Assembly: GCF_014651015.1 (NCBI RefSeq)
Contig: NZ_BMWB01000014.1
Span: forward strand, 124,001-188,000
Direction: 5' to 3'
Origin: Streptomyces xantholiticus
Lineage (GTDB): Bacteria; Actinomycetota; Actinomycetes; Streptomycetales; Streptomycetaceae
DNA: 64,000 nucleotides
Shown here: piece by piece, positions 33,834 to 41,557 of the stretch
How positions within the stretch are numbered: the stretch's first letter is position 1
Layout of the letters: every line of letters begins with the position of its first letter
Notes under the pieces: model-generated
The model's input: the letters and a program-made list of their open reading frames with translations, nothing else
Database searches by the model: none
What the model was told of the DNA's origin: nothing
Program-made: the position numbers and the translations under genes

Positions 33834-34429
33834 GGGGCGAGGGTCCTCTCCAGGATGGTCCGCAATTCGTCGAGGAAGGCTGCATCGGCGAGTTCGGAGT
33901 CGGCCTCTTCGGTCATCGTGCGCAGCGAAAGGGCGAACGACTGCACGACGAGCAGCAGGGAGCGGGCCTGGCGGTCGGGGTGGAACCGGCGGACGGATCC
34001 GTCCGCGTGGCCCTCGGTGAGGCCGCCTTTGATGAGCTCCAGCAGAGCCTCCTGGCTGGCGCCCCTGCGGTCGAGGATGTACGGCAGCAGGAGTTCGGGG
34101 TCCACATCGATGATCTTGTGGAAGAGGGGGTGGGCGCGGAAGGCCGCGACGCCTGCGACGAGCCCGTCGACGATGCGCTGCCGCGTGGGGGTGCCCGGTT
34201 CCTTGCCGGGCATGGCGTCGACGGCGAGACCGATCCACTCCCGCGTCATCAGGTCGCCGACAAGGGTGCGCACGTCGGGCCAGCGGCGGTAGAGGGTCAT
34301 CCGCGAGACCCCGGCGCGCCGGGCGACGTCGGTGAGGGTGGTCCGGCGTACGCCGACGGCCAGGACGCAGTCCCGGGCGGCGTCGAGGACGGCGTCTGCG
34401 TCCGAATGGTTGTGACGAATGGGCGTCAT
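33830..34429 (-). CDS. TetR/AcrR family transcriptional regulator
   Basis: 199-residue TetR regulator. The helix-turn-helix domain spans residues 10-57 (ADAVLDAARDCVLAVGVRRT, then TLTDVARRAGVSRMTLYRRW). The C-terminal helical domain is typical of the family. It heads the operon with the GlpD-like gene (ATGA overlap) and is divergent from the alkyl-DHAP-synthase-like gene 85 bases away, so it most likely controls both directions from the short intergenic region. Confidence 0.93.
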   Translation of the reverse strand: MTPIRHNHSDADAVLDAARDCVLAVGVRRTTLTDVARRAGVSRMTLYRRWPDVRTLVGDLMTREWIGLAVDAMPGKEPGTPTRQRIVDGLVAGVAAFRAHPLFHKIIDVDPELLLPYILDRRGASQEALLELIKGGLTEGHADGSVRRFHPDRQARSLLLVVQSFALSLRTMTEEADSELADAAFLDELRTILERTLAP

Positions 34430-34437
34430 CTGTCACA
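34411..34437. promoter_or_regulatory. TGTGAC...GTCACA inverted repeat at the TetR start
   Basis: TGTGAC (34411-34416) and GTCACA (34432-34437) form a dyad with a 15-base gap straddling the TetR initiation codon, in front of the divergent synthase gene. A candidate operator for the local TetR protein; spacing is longer than typical TetR sites. Confidence 0.35.
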
Positions 34438-34514
34438 GTGTAATGCAGTGGAGGCGGCGCGGCAGTGCGCCCCGCCGGAGCCCGGCACCAACCGACGGTG
34501 AGGAAACAGCACAA

Positions 34515-36110
34515 GTGGACATGTTGTGGAGCGGCTGGGGCGACCCGGCCAAGGCAGCGCCGCTGCCGGATGCGGTGACCGGTCTGCTGCGCGATCTGCT
34601 CGGCGTGACACCGCGCGGGAGCGGATCAGCCTCGCTCGAGGAGATCGCCGTACCGCCCTGCCCCCTCACCGACGCCGCGCGCGTGGCGATCACCGGGTGC
34701 GTGGGCGACGCGGTCCATGTGCGTACCGACGCGGAGAGCCGCATCCGGCACACCCGCGGCAAGTCCACGCCCGACCTGCTGCGCATCCGGACCGGTGACG
34801 TCGCCGACGTCCCGGCGGCCGTCGTGCTGCCGGCCGGCCACGACGAGGTGGCAGCCGTCCTCGGGACCTGTGCGGAGCACGGGGTGGCTGTCGTGCCGTT
34901 CGGTGGCGGCACCTCCGTCGTCGGCGGTCTGGCACCCGAGGGCAAGCGCCCCTTCGTCGCGCTGGACCTGCGCCGACTGGACGCCCTGCTCGCCCTCGAC
35001 GACGTGTCCCGTACGGCGACCCTGCAGCCGGGGCTGCGGGCGCCCGAGTGCGAGCGGCTGCTGAACGAGCGGGGCTGGACGCTGGGCCACTTCCCGCAGT
35101 CGTTCGAGTGGGCCTCGATCGGCGGTTTCGCCGCGGCCCGCTCCAGCGGCCAGGCGTCGGCCGGTTATGGCCGCTTCGACGAGATGGTGCTCGGGCTCAC
35201 CCTCGCCACCCCGGAGGGGACCCTGGAGCTCGGGCGCGCGCCGCGTTCGGCGGCCGGTCCCGACCTGCGGCAGCTCGTCCTCGGCTCGGAGGGCGCGCTC
35301 GGCGTGATCACCTCGGTGACCGTACGGATACGGCCGCTGCCCACGACCCGGGTCTACGAAGGCTGGCGCTTCGCGTCGTTCGAGGCGGGGGCGGCGGCTC
35401 TGCGCAGGCTCGCCCAGGACGGCCCCCGGCCGACCGTGCTGCGTCTGTCGGACGAGACGGAGACGTTCGTCGGCCTCGCGCAGCCGGACCGGATCGGCAG
35501 CGACCTGACACGGCAGTCGGCCGGCTGCATGGCGATCGCCGGCTACGAGGGCACCGCGGAGGACACCGCCGACCGGCGGGCGAGGGCCCGCGAGGTACTG
35601 CTGGCGTGCGGCGGTGAGTACGTCGGCGAGGAGCCGGGCGACCGCTGGACGCACGGGCGCTACAACGCCCCTTATCTGCGCGATGCCCTGCTCGATGCCG
35701 GCGCCTTCGCCGAGACGCTGGAGACGGCCGCCTTCTGGTCAGCCCTGCCGGAGCTCTACGAGCAGGTACGCCAGGCGCTCACCACCACCCTCACGGGGGC
35801 GGGCACCCCTCCGCTGGTGATGTGCCACATCTCGCACGTGTACGAGAACGGCGCGTCCCTGTACTTCACCGTGGTCGCGGCACAGGGCGAGGACCCGGTC
35901 GCCCACTGGCTTCCGGCGAAACGGGCCGCGAACGACGCGATCCTGGCGGCGGGCGGCACCATCAGCCACCACCACGGCGTGGGCACCGACCACCGCGACT
36001 GGTACGCGCGGGAGATCGGCCCGGCCGGCGTCCGTATCCTGCAGGCTCTCAAAGCCGAACTCGACCCGTCCGGGGTGCTCAACCCCGGTGTACTCGTCCC
36101 CGTCCGCTGA
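34515..36110 (+). CDS. FAD-binding oxidase, alkyldihydroxyacetonephosphate synthase-like
   Basis: 531-residue flavoprotein of the VAO/PCMH-type FAD family. RHTRGKSTPDLLRIRTGDV precedes the FAD-binding core VVPFGGGTSVVGGL, QSFEWASIGGFAAARSSGQA (including the SSGQ signature of alkyl-DHAP synthases) and VLGSEGALGVITSV. The C-terminal HHHGVGTDHRDW is the multi-His active-site block of AGPS. AGPS swaps the acyl group of acyl-DHAP for an alkyl chain, making ether lipids; a D-lactate/glycolate oxidase-type activity is the alternative. GTG 34515 or ATG 34521 start. Followed 29 bases later by a lipid kinase. Confidence 0.88.
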   Translation: MDMLWSGWGDPAKAAPLPDAVTGLLRDLLGVTPRGSGSASLEEIAVPPCPLTDAARVAITGCVGDAVHVRTDAESRIRHTRGKSTPDLLRIRTGDVADVPAAVVLPAGHDEVAAVLGTCAEHGVAVVPFGGGTSVVGGLAPEGKRPFVALDLRRLDALLALDDVSRTATLQPGLRAPECERLLNERGWTLGHFPQSFEWASIGGFAAARSSGQASAGYGRFDEMVLGLTLATPEGTLELGRAPRSAAGPDLRQLVLGSEGALGVITSVTVRIRPLPTTRVYEGWRFASFEAGAAALRRLAQDGPRPTVLRLSDETETFVGLAQPDRIGSDLTRQSAGCMAIAGYEGTAEDTADRRARAREVLLACGGEYVGEEPGDRWTHGRYNAPYLRDALLDAGAFAETLETAAFWSALPELYEQVRQALTTTLTGAGTPPLVMCHISHVYENGASLYFTVVAAQGEDPVAHWLPAKRAANDAILAAGGTISHHHGVGTDHRDWYAREIGPAGVRILQALKAELDPSGVLNPGVLVPVR

Positions 36111-36139
36111 CCGGCCACTGCCTCCCGAAAGGCGTATTC

Positions 36140-37021
36140 ATGCGACAGTTCACCGCCGTCGTCAATCCCGCCGCCGGCGGGTCGAGCGGTACGGCGGCCC
36201 TGCTGCCGCTGGCCCGTCTCCTCCGGGAGGCCGGGGCACGGCTCGACACGCAGTACAGCCGCAGCCTGGAGCACGCGCAGGAAGTGGCCCGTCAGGCGGG
36301 CGGACAAGGGCATGTCGTGCTCGCCGTCGGCGGCGACGGCATCGCCGGGTGCGTCGGCGGCGCGCTCAGCGGCACGGACGCCGTCCTCGGCATCGTGCCC
36401 GCCGGGCGCGGCAACGACTTCGCCAGGGCGCTCGGCCTGCCGACACAGCCCGCGGCGCTGGCCGAGCTGTTGCTGCACGGCTCGCCGCGGCCGGTGGACA
36501 CCATCCGGGTGTCCTCGGCCGTCCATGCCGGGACCTCCGTGCTGGGCAGCGTGTACGCGGGTGTGGACGCGGTGGCCAACCGGCACGCCAACACCTCCCG
36601 GCTGCTGCGAGGGGCCGCCTCGTACTACGCGGGCGGACTGCGGGCCGTCCTGGGCTGGCGGCCGGCCGCGTACCGCATCACGGTCGACGGGATCGTGCAC
36701 GAACGGCTCGGGTACACGGTCGTGGCGGCCAACTCGGGCTTCTACGGCTTCGGTCGCAACATCGCGCCGGACGCGCGCGTCGACGACGGCCTGCTGGACG
36801 TCGTGGTCATCCGGCACGGGCCCAAGCGGCTGTTCTTCACGATGATGAACGAGCTGAAGACGGGCGCTCACCTCGCGCGCCCGGAGGTGGAGGTCCTTCG
36901 GGGCAGGGAGGTCCGCATCGAGGCGGACAGGGCCGTCCCTTACGGCGCTGACGGCGAGGTCGAGGCCGTGCTCCCGGTGACGGTGCGCGTCCAGCCGGGT
37001 GCGCTGAACGTGATCCGCTGA
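36140..37021 (+). CDS. diacylglycerol kinase family lipid kinase
   Basis: 293-residue DagK/YegS-type kinase. N-terminal FTAVVNPAAGGSSGTAALLP, the catalytic GGDGIAGCVGGAL (GGDGT-type motif with Ile for Thr), GIVPAGRGNDFARALGLP, and the C-terminal beta-sandwich DGLLDVVVIRHGPKRLFF and IEADRAVPYGADGE are all in place. It phosphorylates diacylglycerol or a related neutral lipid (alkylacylglycerol is an inference from context). ATG with GAAAGG upstream; same operon as the AGPS-like gene. Together with the GlpD-like enzyme it completes a DHAP-to-phospholipid theme. Confidence 0.92.
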   Translation: MRQFTAVVNPAAGGSSGTAALLPLARLLREAGARLDTQYSRSLEHAQEVARQAGGQGHVVLAVGGDGIAGCVGGALSGTDAVLGIVPAGRGNDFARALGLPTQPAALAELLLHGSPRPVDTIRVSSAVHAGTSVLGSVYAGVDAVANRHANTSRLLRGAASYYAGGLRAVLGWRPAAYRITVDGIVHERLGYTVVAANSGFYGFGRNIAPDARVDDGLLDVVVIRHGPKRLFFTMMNELKTGAHLARPEVEVLRGREVRIEADRAVPYGADGEVEAVLPVTVRVQPGALNVIR

Positions 37022-37277
37022 CGGTCCGCGCCGTTCCTCGGGTTCTGTCCGTAGGCCGGCACCGCCCTTCCGCCCTTTCCCCACCGGTATCCACCGGCGA
37101 ACACTCGTGACGACCGCGCACCGCCGAGCGACGCCGCCCTGCCCGGCCCCGGGCCGGTCCAGGGCGAACAGGATTCGCGGGACCTCCGCCGGTTACACGT
37201 GCCATGGCCCGGTGAACGCCGGGCCGGCCCGCCGACCGGACCGGGCCGAGGGAGACGGCGGAGGAGCGGAGCCGGCT

Positions 37278-37340
37278 GTGGCGTGGCAGCGGTGGGTGGC
37301 GTGGCAGCGGTGGGTGGCGTGGCAGCGGTGGGTGGCGTGG
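37278..37340 (+). repeat. 18-bp tandem repeat, 3.5 copies, possibly coding
   Basis: The unit GTGGCGTGGCAGCGGTGG repeats exactly three times (37278-37331), with a half copy following. In the frame of the FUSC gene each unit encodes Val-Ala-Trp-Gln-Arg-Trp and starts with a possible GTG codon. GGAG lies six bases before the first GTG, so the repeats may be translated as an N-terminal extension. Confidence 0.9.
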
Positions 37341-37352
37341 GAATGGTCCGGC

Positions 37353-38447
37353 ATGCGGACCTCTGTGCGCCGGGCTCTCACCGAGCCCGGGCCGGAGCGG
37401 GATCTGGCGGTGCAGTCCCTGAAGGCCGCCGGAGCCGCCGTCCTCGCGTGGGCGCTGGTGGGCTGGTGGTGGAAGGCGCCGATGGCGCTGATGGCGCCTT
37501 GGACGGCCGTGGTCCTGGTGCAGAGCACCGTCTACCGGTCCCTGCGCGCCGGGGCGCAGCAGCTGATCCTCATCGGACTCGGGACCCTGCTCGCGGCCGG
37601 CGCCGCCTCGCTGACGGGGAACACCATGGCGGCGATGGCGCTGGCTCTGCCGCCGGCCGTACTGCTGGGGAACTACTCGCGCTTCGGGGACCAGGGCATT
37701 TACGCGCCGACGACGGCGATCTTCGTGCTGGCCTACAGCTCTTTCTCGACGACCGCGATCGCGCACCGCCTCTTCGAGGCACTCGTGGGCGCGCTGATCG
37801 GGATCGGTGTGAACGCGCTGGTACTGCCTCCGGTCCACCTCCGCGACGTGCGGGAGAACCTGGACAGACTCGCCCGCGACAGCGCAGCCCTGCTGCGGAC
37901 CATGGCCGACGACGTGGAGAGCGGGTACGACCGCACCAGCGCCGAACAGTGGTACGAGGGCGCCCGCCGACTGGGCGGTGCCGTGCAGAGCCTGGGCAGC
38001 GCACGCCGCTGGACCCGTGAGAGCTACCGCTTCAATCCGGGGCACCGCCTGCGGCGTCACGCGTCCCCTCCACCCGACAACCGGGACTCCTACTGGAGCG
38101 GGATCGCCGGCCGCCTGGAGTCGCTCACCGGCACTCTGGTCGACACGGCCGGGGAGTGGCGCAGGCTGGCCGCACCACCGGACGCGGTTCTCGGCCTCCT
38201 CATGGACCTGCTGGGTGCCGCGGCCGAGGTGTGCGAGGCGGACCGCGCCGCACTCAGCGCCCCGCAGCCGGACGGCGAGGCCCGGGGTGAGGCGATGAAA
38301 CGGGCCTGGGCGGCGCACGGGCGTCTCAAGGGCCGGCTGCCGGACCAGGACCACGAGACGGCGACCGCGGTGGGCGGGCTCGCGGCGCAGACCCAGCAAC
38401 TGCTGTACGCGCTGGAGGCCGGGCCGGATCGGGCCGGGCGCACCTGA
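37353..38447 (+). CDS. FUSC/aromatic-acid-exporter-like membrane protein
   Basis: 364-residue inner-membrane protein. Several hydrophobic segments crowd residues 20-150 (AAGAAVLAWALVGWWWKAPM, PWTAVVLVQSTVYRS, LILIGLGTLLAAGAASL, MALALPPAVLLGNYSR, PTTAIFVLAYSS, ALVGALIGIGVNALVLPP). A cytoplasmic helical region follows (VRENLDRLARDSAALLRTMA). This is the half-size ArAE/FUSC layout implicated in efflux of aromatic acids. ATG 37353 starts the conserved sequence but has a poor ribosome site; GTG 37278 would add 25 residues including a Trp-rich repeat. Confidence 0.85.
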   Translation: MRTSVRRALTEPGPERDLAVQSLKAAGAAVLAWALVGWWWKAPMALMAPWTAVVLVQSTVYRSLRAGAQQLILIGLGTLLAAGAASLTGNTMAAMALALPPAVLLGNYSRFGDQGIYAPTTAIFVLAYSSFSTTAIAHRLFEALVGALIGIGVNALVLPPVHLRDVRENLDRLARDSAALLRTMADDVESGYDRTSAEQWYEGARRLGGAVQSLGSARRWTRESYRFNPGHRLRRHASPPPDNRDSYWSGIAGRLESLTGTLVDTAGEWRRLAAPPDAVLGLLMDLLGAAAEVCEADRAALSAPQPDGEARGEAMKRAWAAHGRLKGRLPDQDHETATAVGGLAAQTQQLLYALEAGPDRAGRT

Positions 38448-38462
38448 GCGCGGCTCGGCCCG

Positions 38463-38905
38463 TCAGCAGGCCCAGTCCTTGTCGAGGTCGAGGTCCCCCC
38501 GCGGCTGTGTGAAGGAGAACCAGTTGCCGGAGTCGTCACGGAAGATCGCCTCGGTGCCGTACGGGCGCTCCTGCGGCTCCTGCAGGAACTCCACACCACG
38601 TGCCTTGAGCTTCTCGTAGTCGCCGTGTATGTCGTCGGTGGCCAGAACGCCGGCGCCGAGGACGCCCTTGGAGACCAGGGTCCGCATGGCCTCGGCGGAC
38701 TCGGGGTCCATGGCGGGGTGCCCGGCACCATCAAGGTCAGCTCCACTTCGGGCTGGTTCATGGCTCCGACGGTCAGCCAGCGCATGCCTTGCTCGCCCAT
38801 CGCCATGTCCGTACGCACCTCGAGGCCGAGCTTGTCGGTGTAGAACTCCTTGGCCCGGTCCTGGTCCAGTACCCAGACGGTGGAAATGGCGAGGCACTTG
38901 ATCAT
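38463..38905 (-). pseudogene. VOC (glyoxalase-fold) protein gene with one-base deletion
   Basis: From ATG 38905 (GAGGAG upstream) the protein reads MIKCLAISTVWVLDQDRAKE and FYTDKLGLEVRTDMAMGEQG, a VOC N-terminus. At 38720/38721 one base is missing and homology jumps frame to HPAMDPESAEAMRTLVSKGV and onwards to FRDDSGNWFSFTQPRGD and a stop at 38463. The total length (443 bases) is one short of a multiple of three. Restoring one base in VPGHPAMD gives a complete 147-residue VOC protein. Either a fresh pseudogene or a sequencing error. The adjacent AraC gene has a similar lesion. Confidence 0.8.
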
Positions 38906-38961
38906 TTCGTGCTCCTCGGACGGGGTTTTCTCCGGTGCTGCCACGGTAGGCAGCGGCAGCG

Positions 38962-39403
38962 TCAAGGCGCTTCTTCAGAATTGCTCTGCTCCGAGCGGCC
39001 TGCCGGCGGAGGGAATCCGCCGGCCCGGAGCATCGCGTAACAGCCGGGGATGAGCGCGGCGCCACGTCCGACGTGCTCGGCGCGGTACTGGCTCGGGGAG
39101 AGCCCGGTCTGCTTCTCGAAGCGGGCGGAGAAGGTCCCGAGGCTGCTGAAGCCGACGAGCGTGCAGATCTCGGTGACGGACAGATTCGCGGTGCGCAGCA
39201 TCTCCTGGGCGCGCTCGACCCGGCGTCGGGACAGGTACTGCCCGGGTGTCTGCCCGTACACGGCCTTGAAGGCCCGGACGAAGTGGCAACGCGAGTATCC
39301 GGCGTGGGCGGCGATCGCCTCGAGGTCCAGCGGCTCGGCCCAGTCGCGGTCCATCGCGTCCTTGGCCAGCCGCAAGCTGTCGGAGGTGGGCCACGTCGGT
39401 CAC
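38962..39403 (-). pseudogene. AraC family regulator with one-base insertion near the start
   Basis: The two AraC helix-turn-helices are intact: LDLEAIAAHAGYSRCHFVRA and FKAVYGQTPGQYLSRRRVER, then ANLSVTEICTLVGFSSLGTF and SARFEKQTGLSPSQYR. The usual N-terminus MTDVAHLRQL is present from GTG 39403, but an extra base in the TT at 39374-39375 breaks it from RLAKDAMDRDW. Translation could restart at the TTG at 39375, giving 137 residues with both DNA-binding helices, so function may survive. It probably controls the downstream VOC gene 56 bases away. Confidence 0.75.
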
Positions 39404-39565
39404 GGTGCCATGCCGGCACGGGGCACCGACAGCGGGAGCGGGCCGCGGGAGGGCATTGACCGAATGGGGAACATCTGATCCGATTGTGGTGTTTTCGCCA
39501 GCACACCGGGCCGTGGCCGTTGTGCATCGGCTCTGCCCCCTCCCTCCTACGGATTCCGGCTGCCC

Positions 39566-40303
39566 ATGATCCTTTCCCGTCTTGCCCCCGCCACCCTCGC
39601 GGGCGTGGTCGCCGCGTTCGTCGCCGGCTGCGCCGGCCCGGGTGCCGACGGGACCGCCGATCTGTCCGCCGCGTCCTCCGCCGCCGCGCCGGCCTCCACG
39701 GCGGCGGCCCCGTCGGCGCAGAACGCCCCCGGCGAAGCGGGCCCCGCCGCGGCTCCTCCCCCGGCGAGCCCCACTCCGAAGGCCGACCCCCGGACCGAGA
39801 CGGCCGTCCTGTCCATACCGGCCATCGGGCTGGAGGACCTGCGCGTCGTCCCGTACGAGGGCACGACCGACGACTGGCCGGGCACCCGCATCCAGAACCG
39901 CGGCGTGGCCGCCAGCCCGTACGGCGAGCGCGGCGGTGTCGGACCGGGCGAGGTCGGCAACTACCTGGTCACCGCACACCGGCTGTCCGCCGGCGGGCCG
40001 CTGCGCGATCTGCCGGCGCTGGAGAAGGGCGAGTCGGTGTTCGTCGCCGCGGGCGGTTCGGTCTACGAGTACGTGATCACCGAGACCCGGCAGACGTCGT
40101 TCCGCTCGGAACGCTCGCTCGCCGAGCAGCGCGCCGCAGTGCCCGGCCATCCCGGTGAGCGGCCCACCAAGGCGATGATCACCGTCTCCACCTGCGCGAC
40201 CCCCGAGGACGACGCGGCGGGCAACTTCTGGCGCGACGACAAGGGCAATCCGGAGCACCGCATAGACAAGATCGGTGTGCTCCGCGAGGTGTCCCGCCGA
40301 TAG
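39566..40303 (+). CDS. class E-type sortase with lipobox-like signal
   Basis: 245-residue transpeptidase expected to cleave a C-terminal sorting signal and anchor proteins outside the cell. An Ala/Pro-rich linker (about 30-75) precedes the sortase beta-barrel. The catalytic His is in NYLVTAHRLSAGGPL, the Cys in TVSTCATPEDD and the Arg in EHRIDKIG. The N-terminal segment LAGVVAAFVAGCAGPG contains V-A-G-C, a plausible lipoprotein box, whereas sortases usually have a membrane helix. Alternatively it is an ordinary signal anchor. No sortase substrate with an obvious LAxTG signal was seen in the window. Confidence 0.87.
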   Translation: MILSRLAPATLAGVVAAFVAGCAGPGADGTADLSAASSAAAPASTAAAPSAQNAPGEAGPAAAPPPASPTPKADPRTETAVLSIPAIGLEDLRVVPYEGTTDDWPGTRIQNRGVAASPYGERGGVGPGEVGNYLVTAHRLSAGGPLRDLPALEKGESVFVAAGGSVYEYVITETRQTSFRSERSLAEQRAAVPGHPGERPTKAMITVSTCATPEDDAAGNFWRDDKGNPEHRIDKIGVLREVSRR

Positions 40304-40535
40304 GCCGTGGAGCCGGCGGCCCACCGGCCGCGCAAGAACACCGGTCGCCTACGGGTCCAAGCCCTTACCTCTCATGCGTCCTCCACGATTCGGGGTGCCG
40401 GACGCAGGAGTTCACCGCCGCCTCCGGCACACCCGCCGATCCTTCCGCCGTGAACGGCAGGGGACAGCCCGAGTACTCCCGTCCCGGTGGACCAAGCAGG
40501 CTCGGATCGCGGCGTGTACTGCCGCGGGAGTTGAC

Positions 40536-41264
40536 CTACATCCCGCCCGCGACGCGCAGGACCGCCCCGGTCGTGTACGACGCGTCGGCGGAAAGCAGCC
40601 AGGCGACCGCTCCGGCGATCTCCTGCGGCTGTCCGGCCCGGCCCATGGGAACGGCGGCCGCGACCTTCGAGGGCCGCTCGGGGTCCTCGTGGAAGTCGGT
40701 CCATACGGTGCCGGGCGCCACGCAGTTGACGCGGATGCCGTCGGCGGCGACCTCCTTGGACAGCCCGGTGGTCATGGCATCGACGGCGGCCTTGGTCGCC
40801 GCGTAGTGGACGTACTGGCCGGGGCTGCCGAGGGTGGCGGCCGCGGAGGAGATGTTGACGATCGCGCCGCCGCCGGAGCGTGTCATGTCACGGACCGCAC
40901 GGCGGGCGCAGAGCAGATACCCCCACACGTTGACGTCGAGGGCCCTGCGCATGCCGTCCGCGTCGGCGTCGGCGAGCCGGCCGTTGGGTCCGCTGATGCC
41001 GGCGTTGTTCACCAGTCCGGTGACGGTGCCGAGTTCGGCCGCGCTGTCGAAGAGGCGGTCGACCGACGCCTCGTCGGCGGTGTCGACCTGGACGGCCAGG
41101 GACCGGCGGCCTGCCGCGCGCACGGCCTTGGCGACATCGTGCGCGGCGCCGGCTTCGGACCGGTAGCCGACCACGATGTGGTGGCCCTCGGTTGCGAGAC
41201 GGACGCAGACCGCGGCCCCGATGCCGCGACTGCCGCCGGTGACGATGGTGAGTGGCTGGCGCAA
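40536..41264 (-). CDS. short-chain dehydrogenase/reductase (SDR)
   Basis: 242-residue classical SDR. NAD(P) motif VTGGSRGIGAAVCVRLA, GLVNNAGISG (NNAG), catalytic Ser in VNISSAAATLG and YxxxK in YVHYAATKAAVDAM are all present, with VNCVAPGTVWTDFHE closing the cofactor site. The Arg in GYRSEAGAAHDV favours NADPH. It resembles 3-oxoacyl-ACP reductase and glucose-dehydrogenase branches; substrate unknown. TTG 41264 is selected because GGAG lies seven bases upstream and the fold begins there; a longer frame adds unrelated residues. Confidence 0.9.
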   Translation of the reverse strand: MRQPLTIVTGGSRGIGAAVCVRLATEGHHIVVGYRSEAGAAHDVAKAVRAAGRRSLAVQVDTADEASVDRLFDSAAELGTVTGLVNNAGISGPNGRLADADADGMRRALDVNVWGYLLCARRAVRDMTRSGGGAIVNISSAAATLGSPGQYVHYAATKAAVDAMTTGLSKEVAADGIRVNCVAPGTVWTDFHEDPERPSKVAAAVPMGRAGQPQEIAGAVAWLLSADASYTTGAVLRVAGGM

Positions 41265-41394
41265 GGCGGGCTCCGGTCGGGCGAGGCGCAGGGGCGGTTG
41301 ATCCACCAAGGTGCGATCGAACTCTAGACCGTTGCCTTCGGCCTGCGCCCGCAAGGCCGCACCACCTCCCGAACCCGGGGGCCGGCAGCCGGAT

Positions 41395-41551
41395 TCACGG
41401 CGTGGGGCGGAGCAGGAACAGGGCGGTGTCGTCCGGCCGGACAGCGGGCGAGGTCGTCGATCGCGGCCTCGATGTGAGTCCCGGGGCGTTCCACCGGCCT
41501 GTCGGTCAGTCCGTCGGTGAACAGGGCGAGGACCGGCCGGGCGGGTTGCCG
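41395..41551 (-). pseudogene. C-terminal remnant of a PP2C/SpoIIE phosphatase gene
   Basis: Minus-strand sequence encodes VLALFTDGLTDRPVERPGTH and IEAAIDDLAR, the conserved end of SpoIIE-type phosphatases (TDGL with metal Asp). After a frame change near 41433-41440 it continues DDTALFLLRPTP and stops at 41395-41397. Everything before this tail is missing: the decarboxylase gene ends 6 bases away. A truncated and frameshifted relic of an anti-anti-sigma regulatory phosphatase. Confidence 0.7.
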
Positions 41552-41557
41552 GCCGGG

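Noticed and set aside
37107..37277. Further N-terminal extension of the FUSC protein
   Set aside because: Composition is non-membrane, Pro/Arg-rich, and lacks a ribosome site.
37278..37340. CRISPR-like repeat array
   Set aside because: The units are directly adjacent without spacers, so this is a simple tandem repeat; no CRISPR array or cas gene was seen anywhere.
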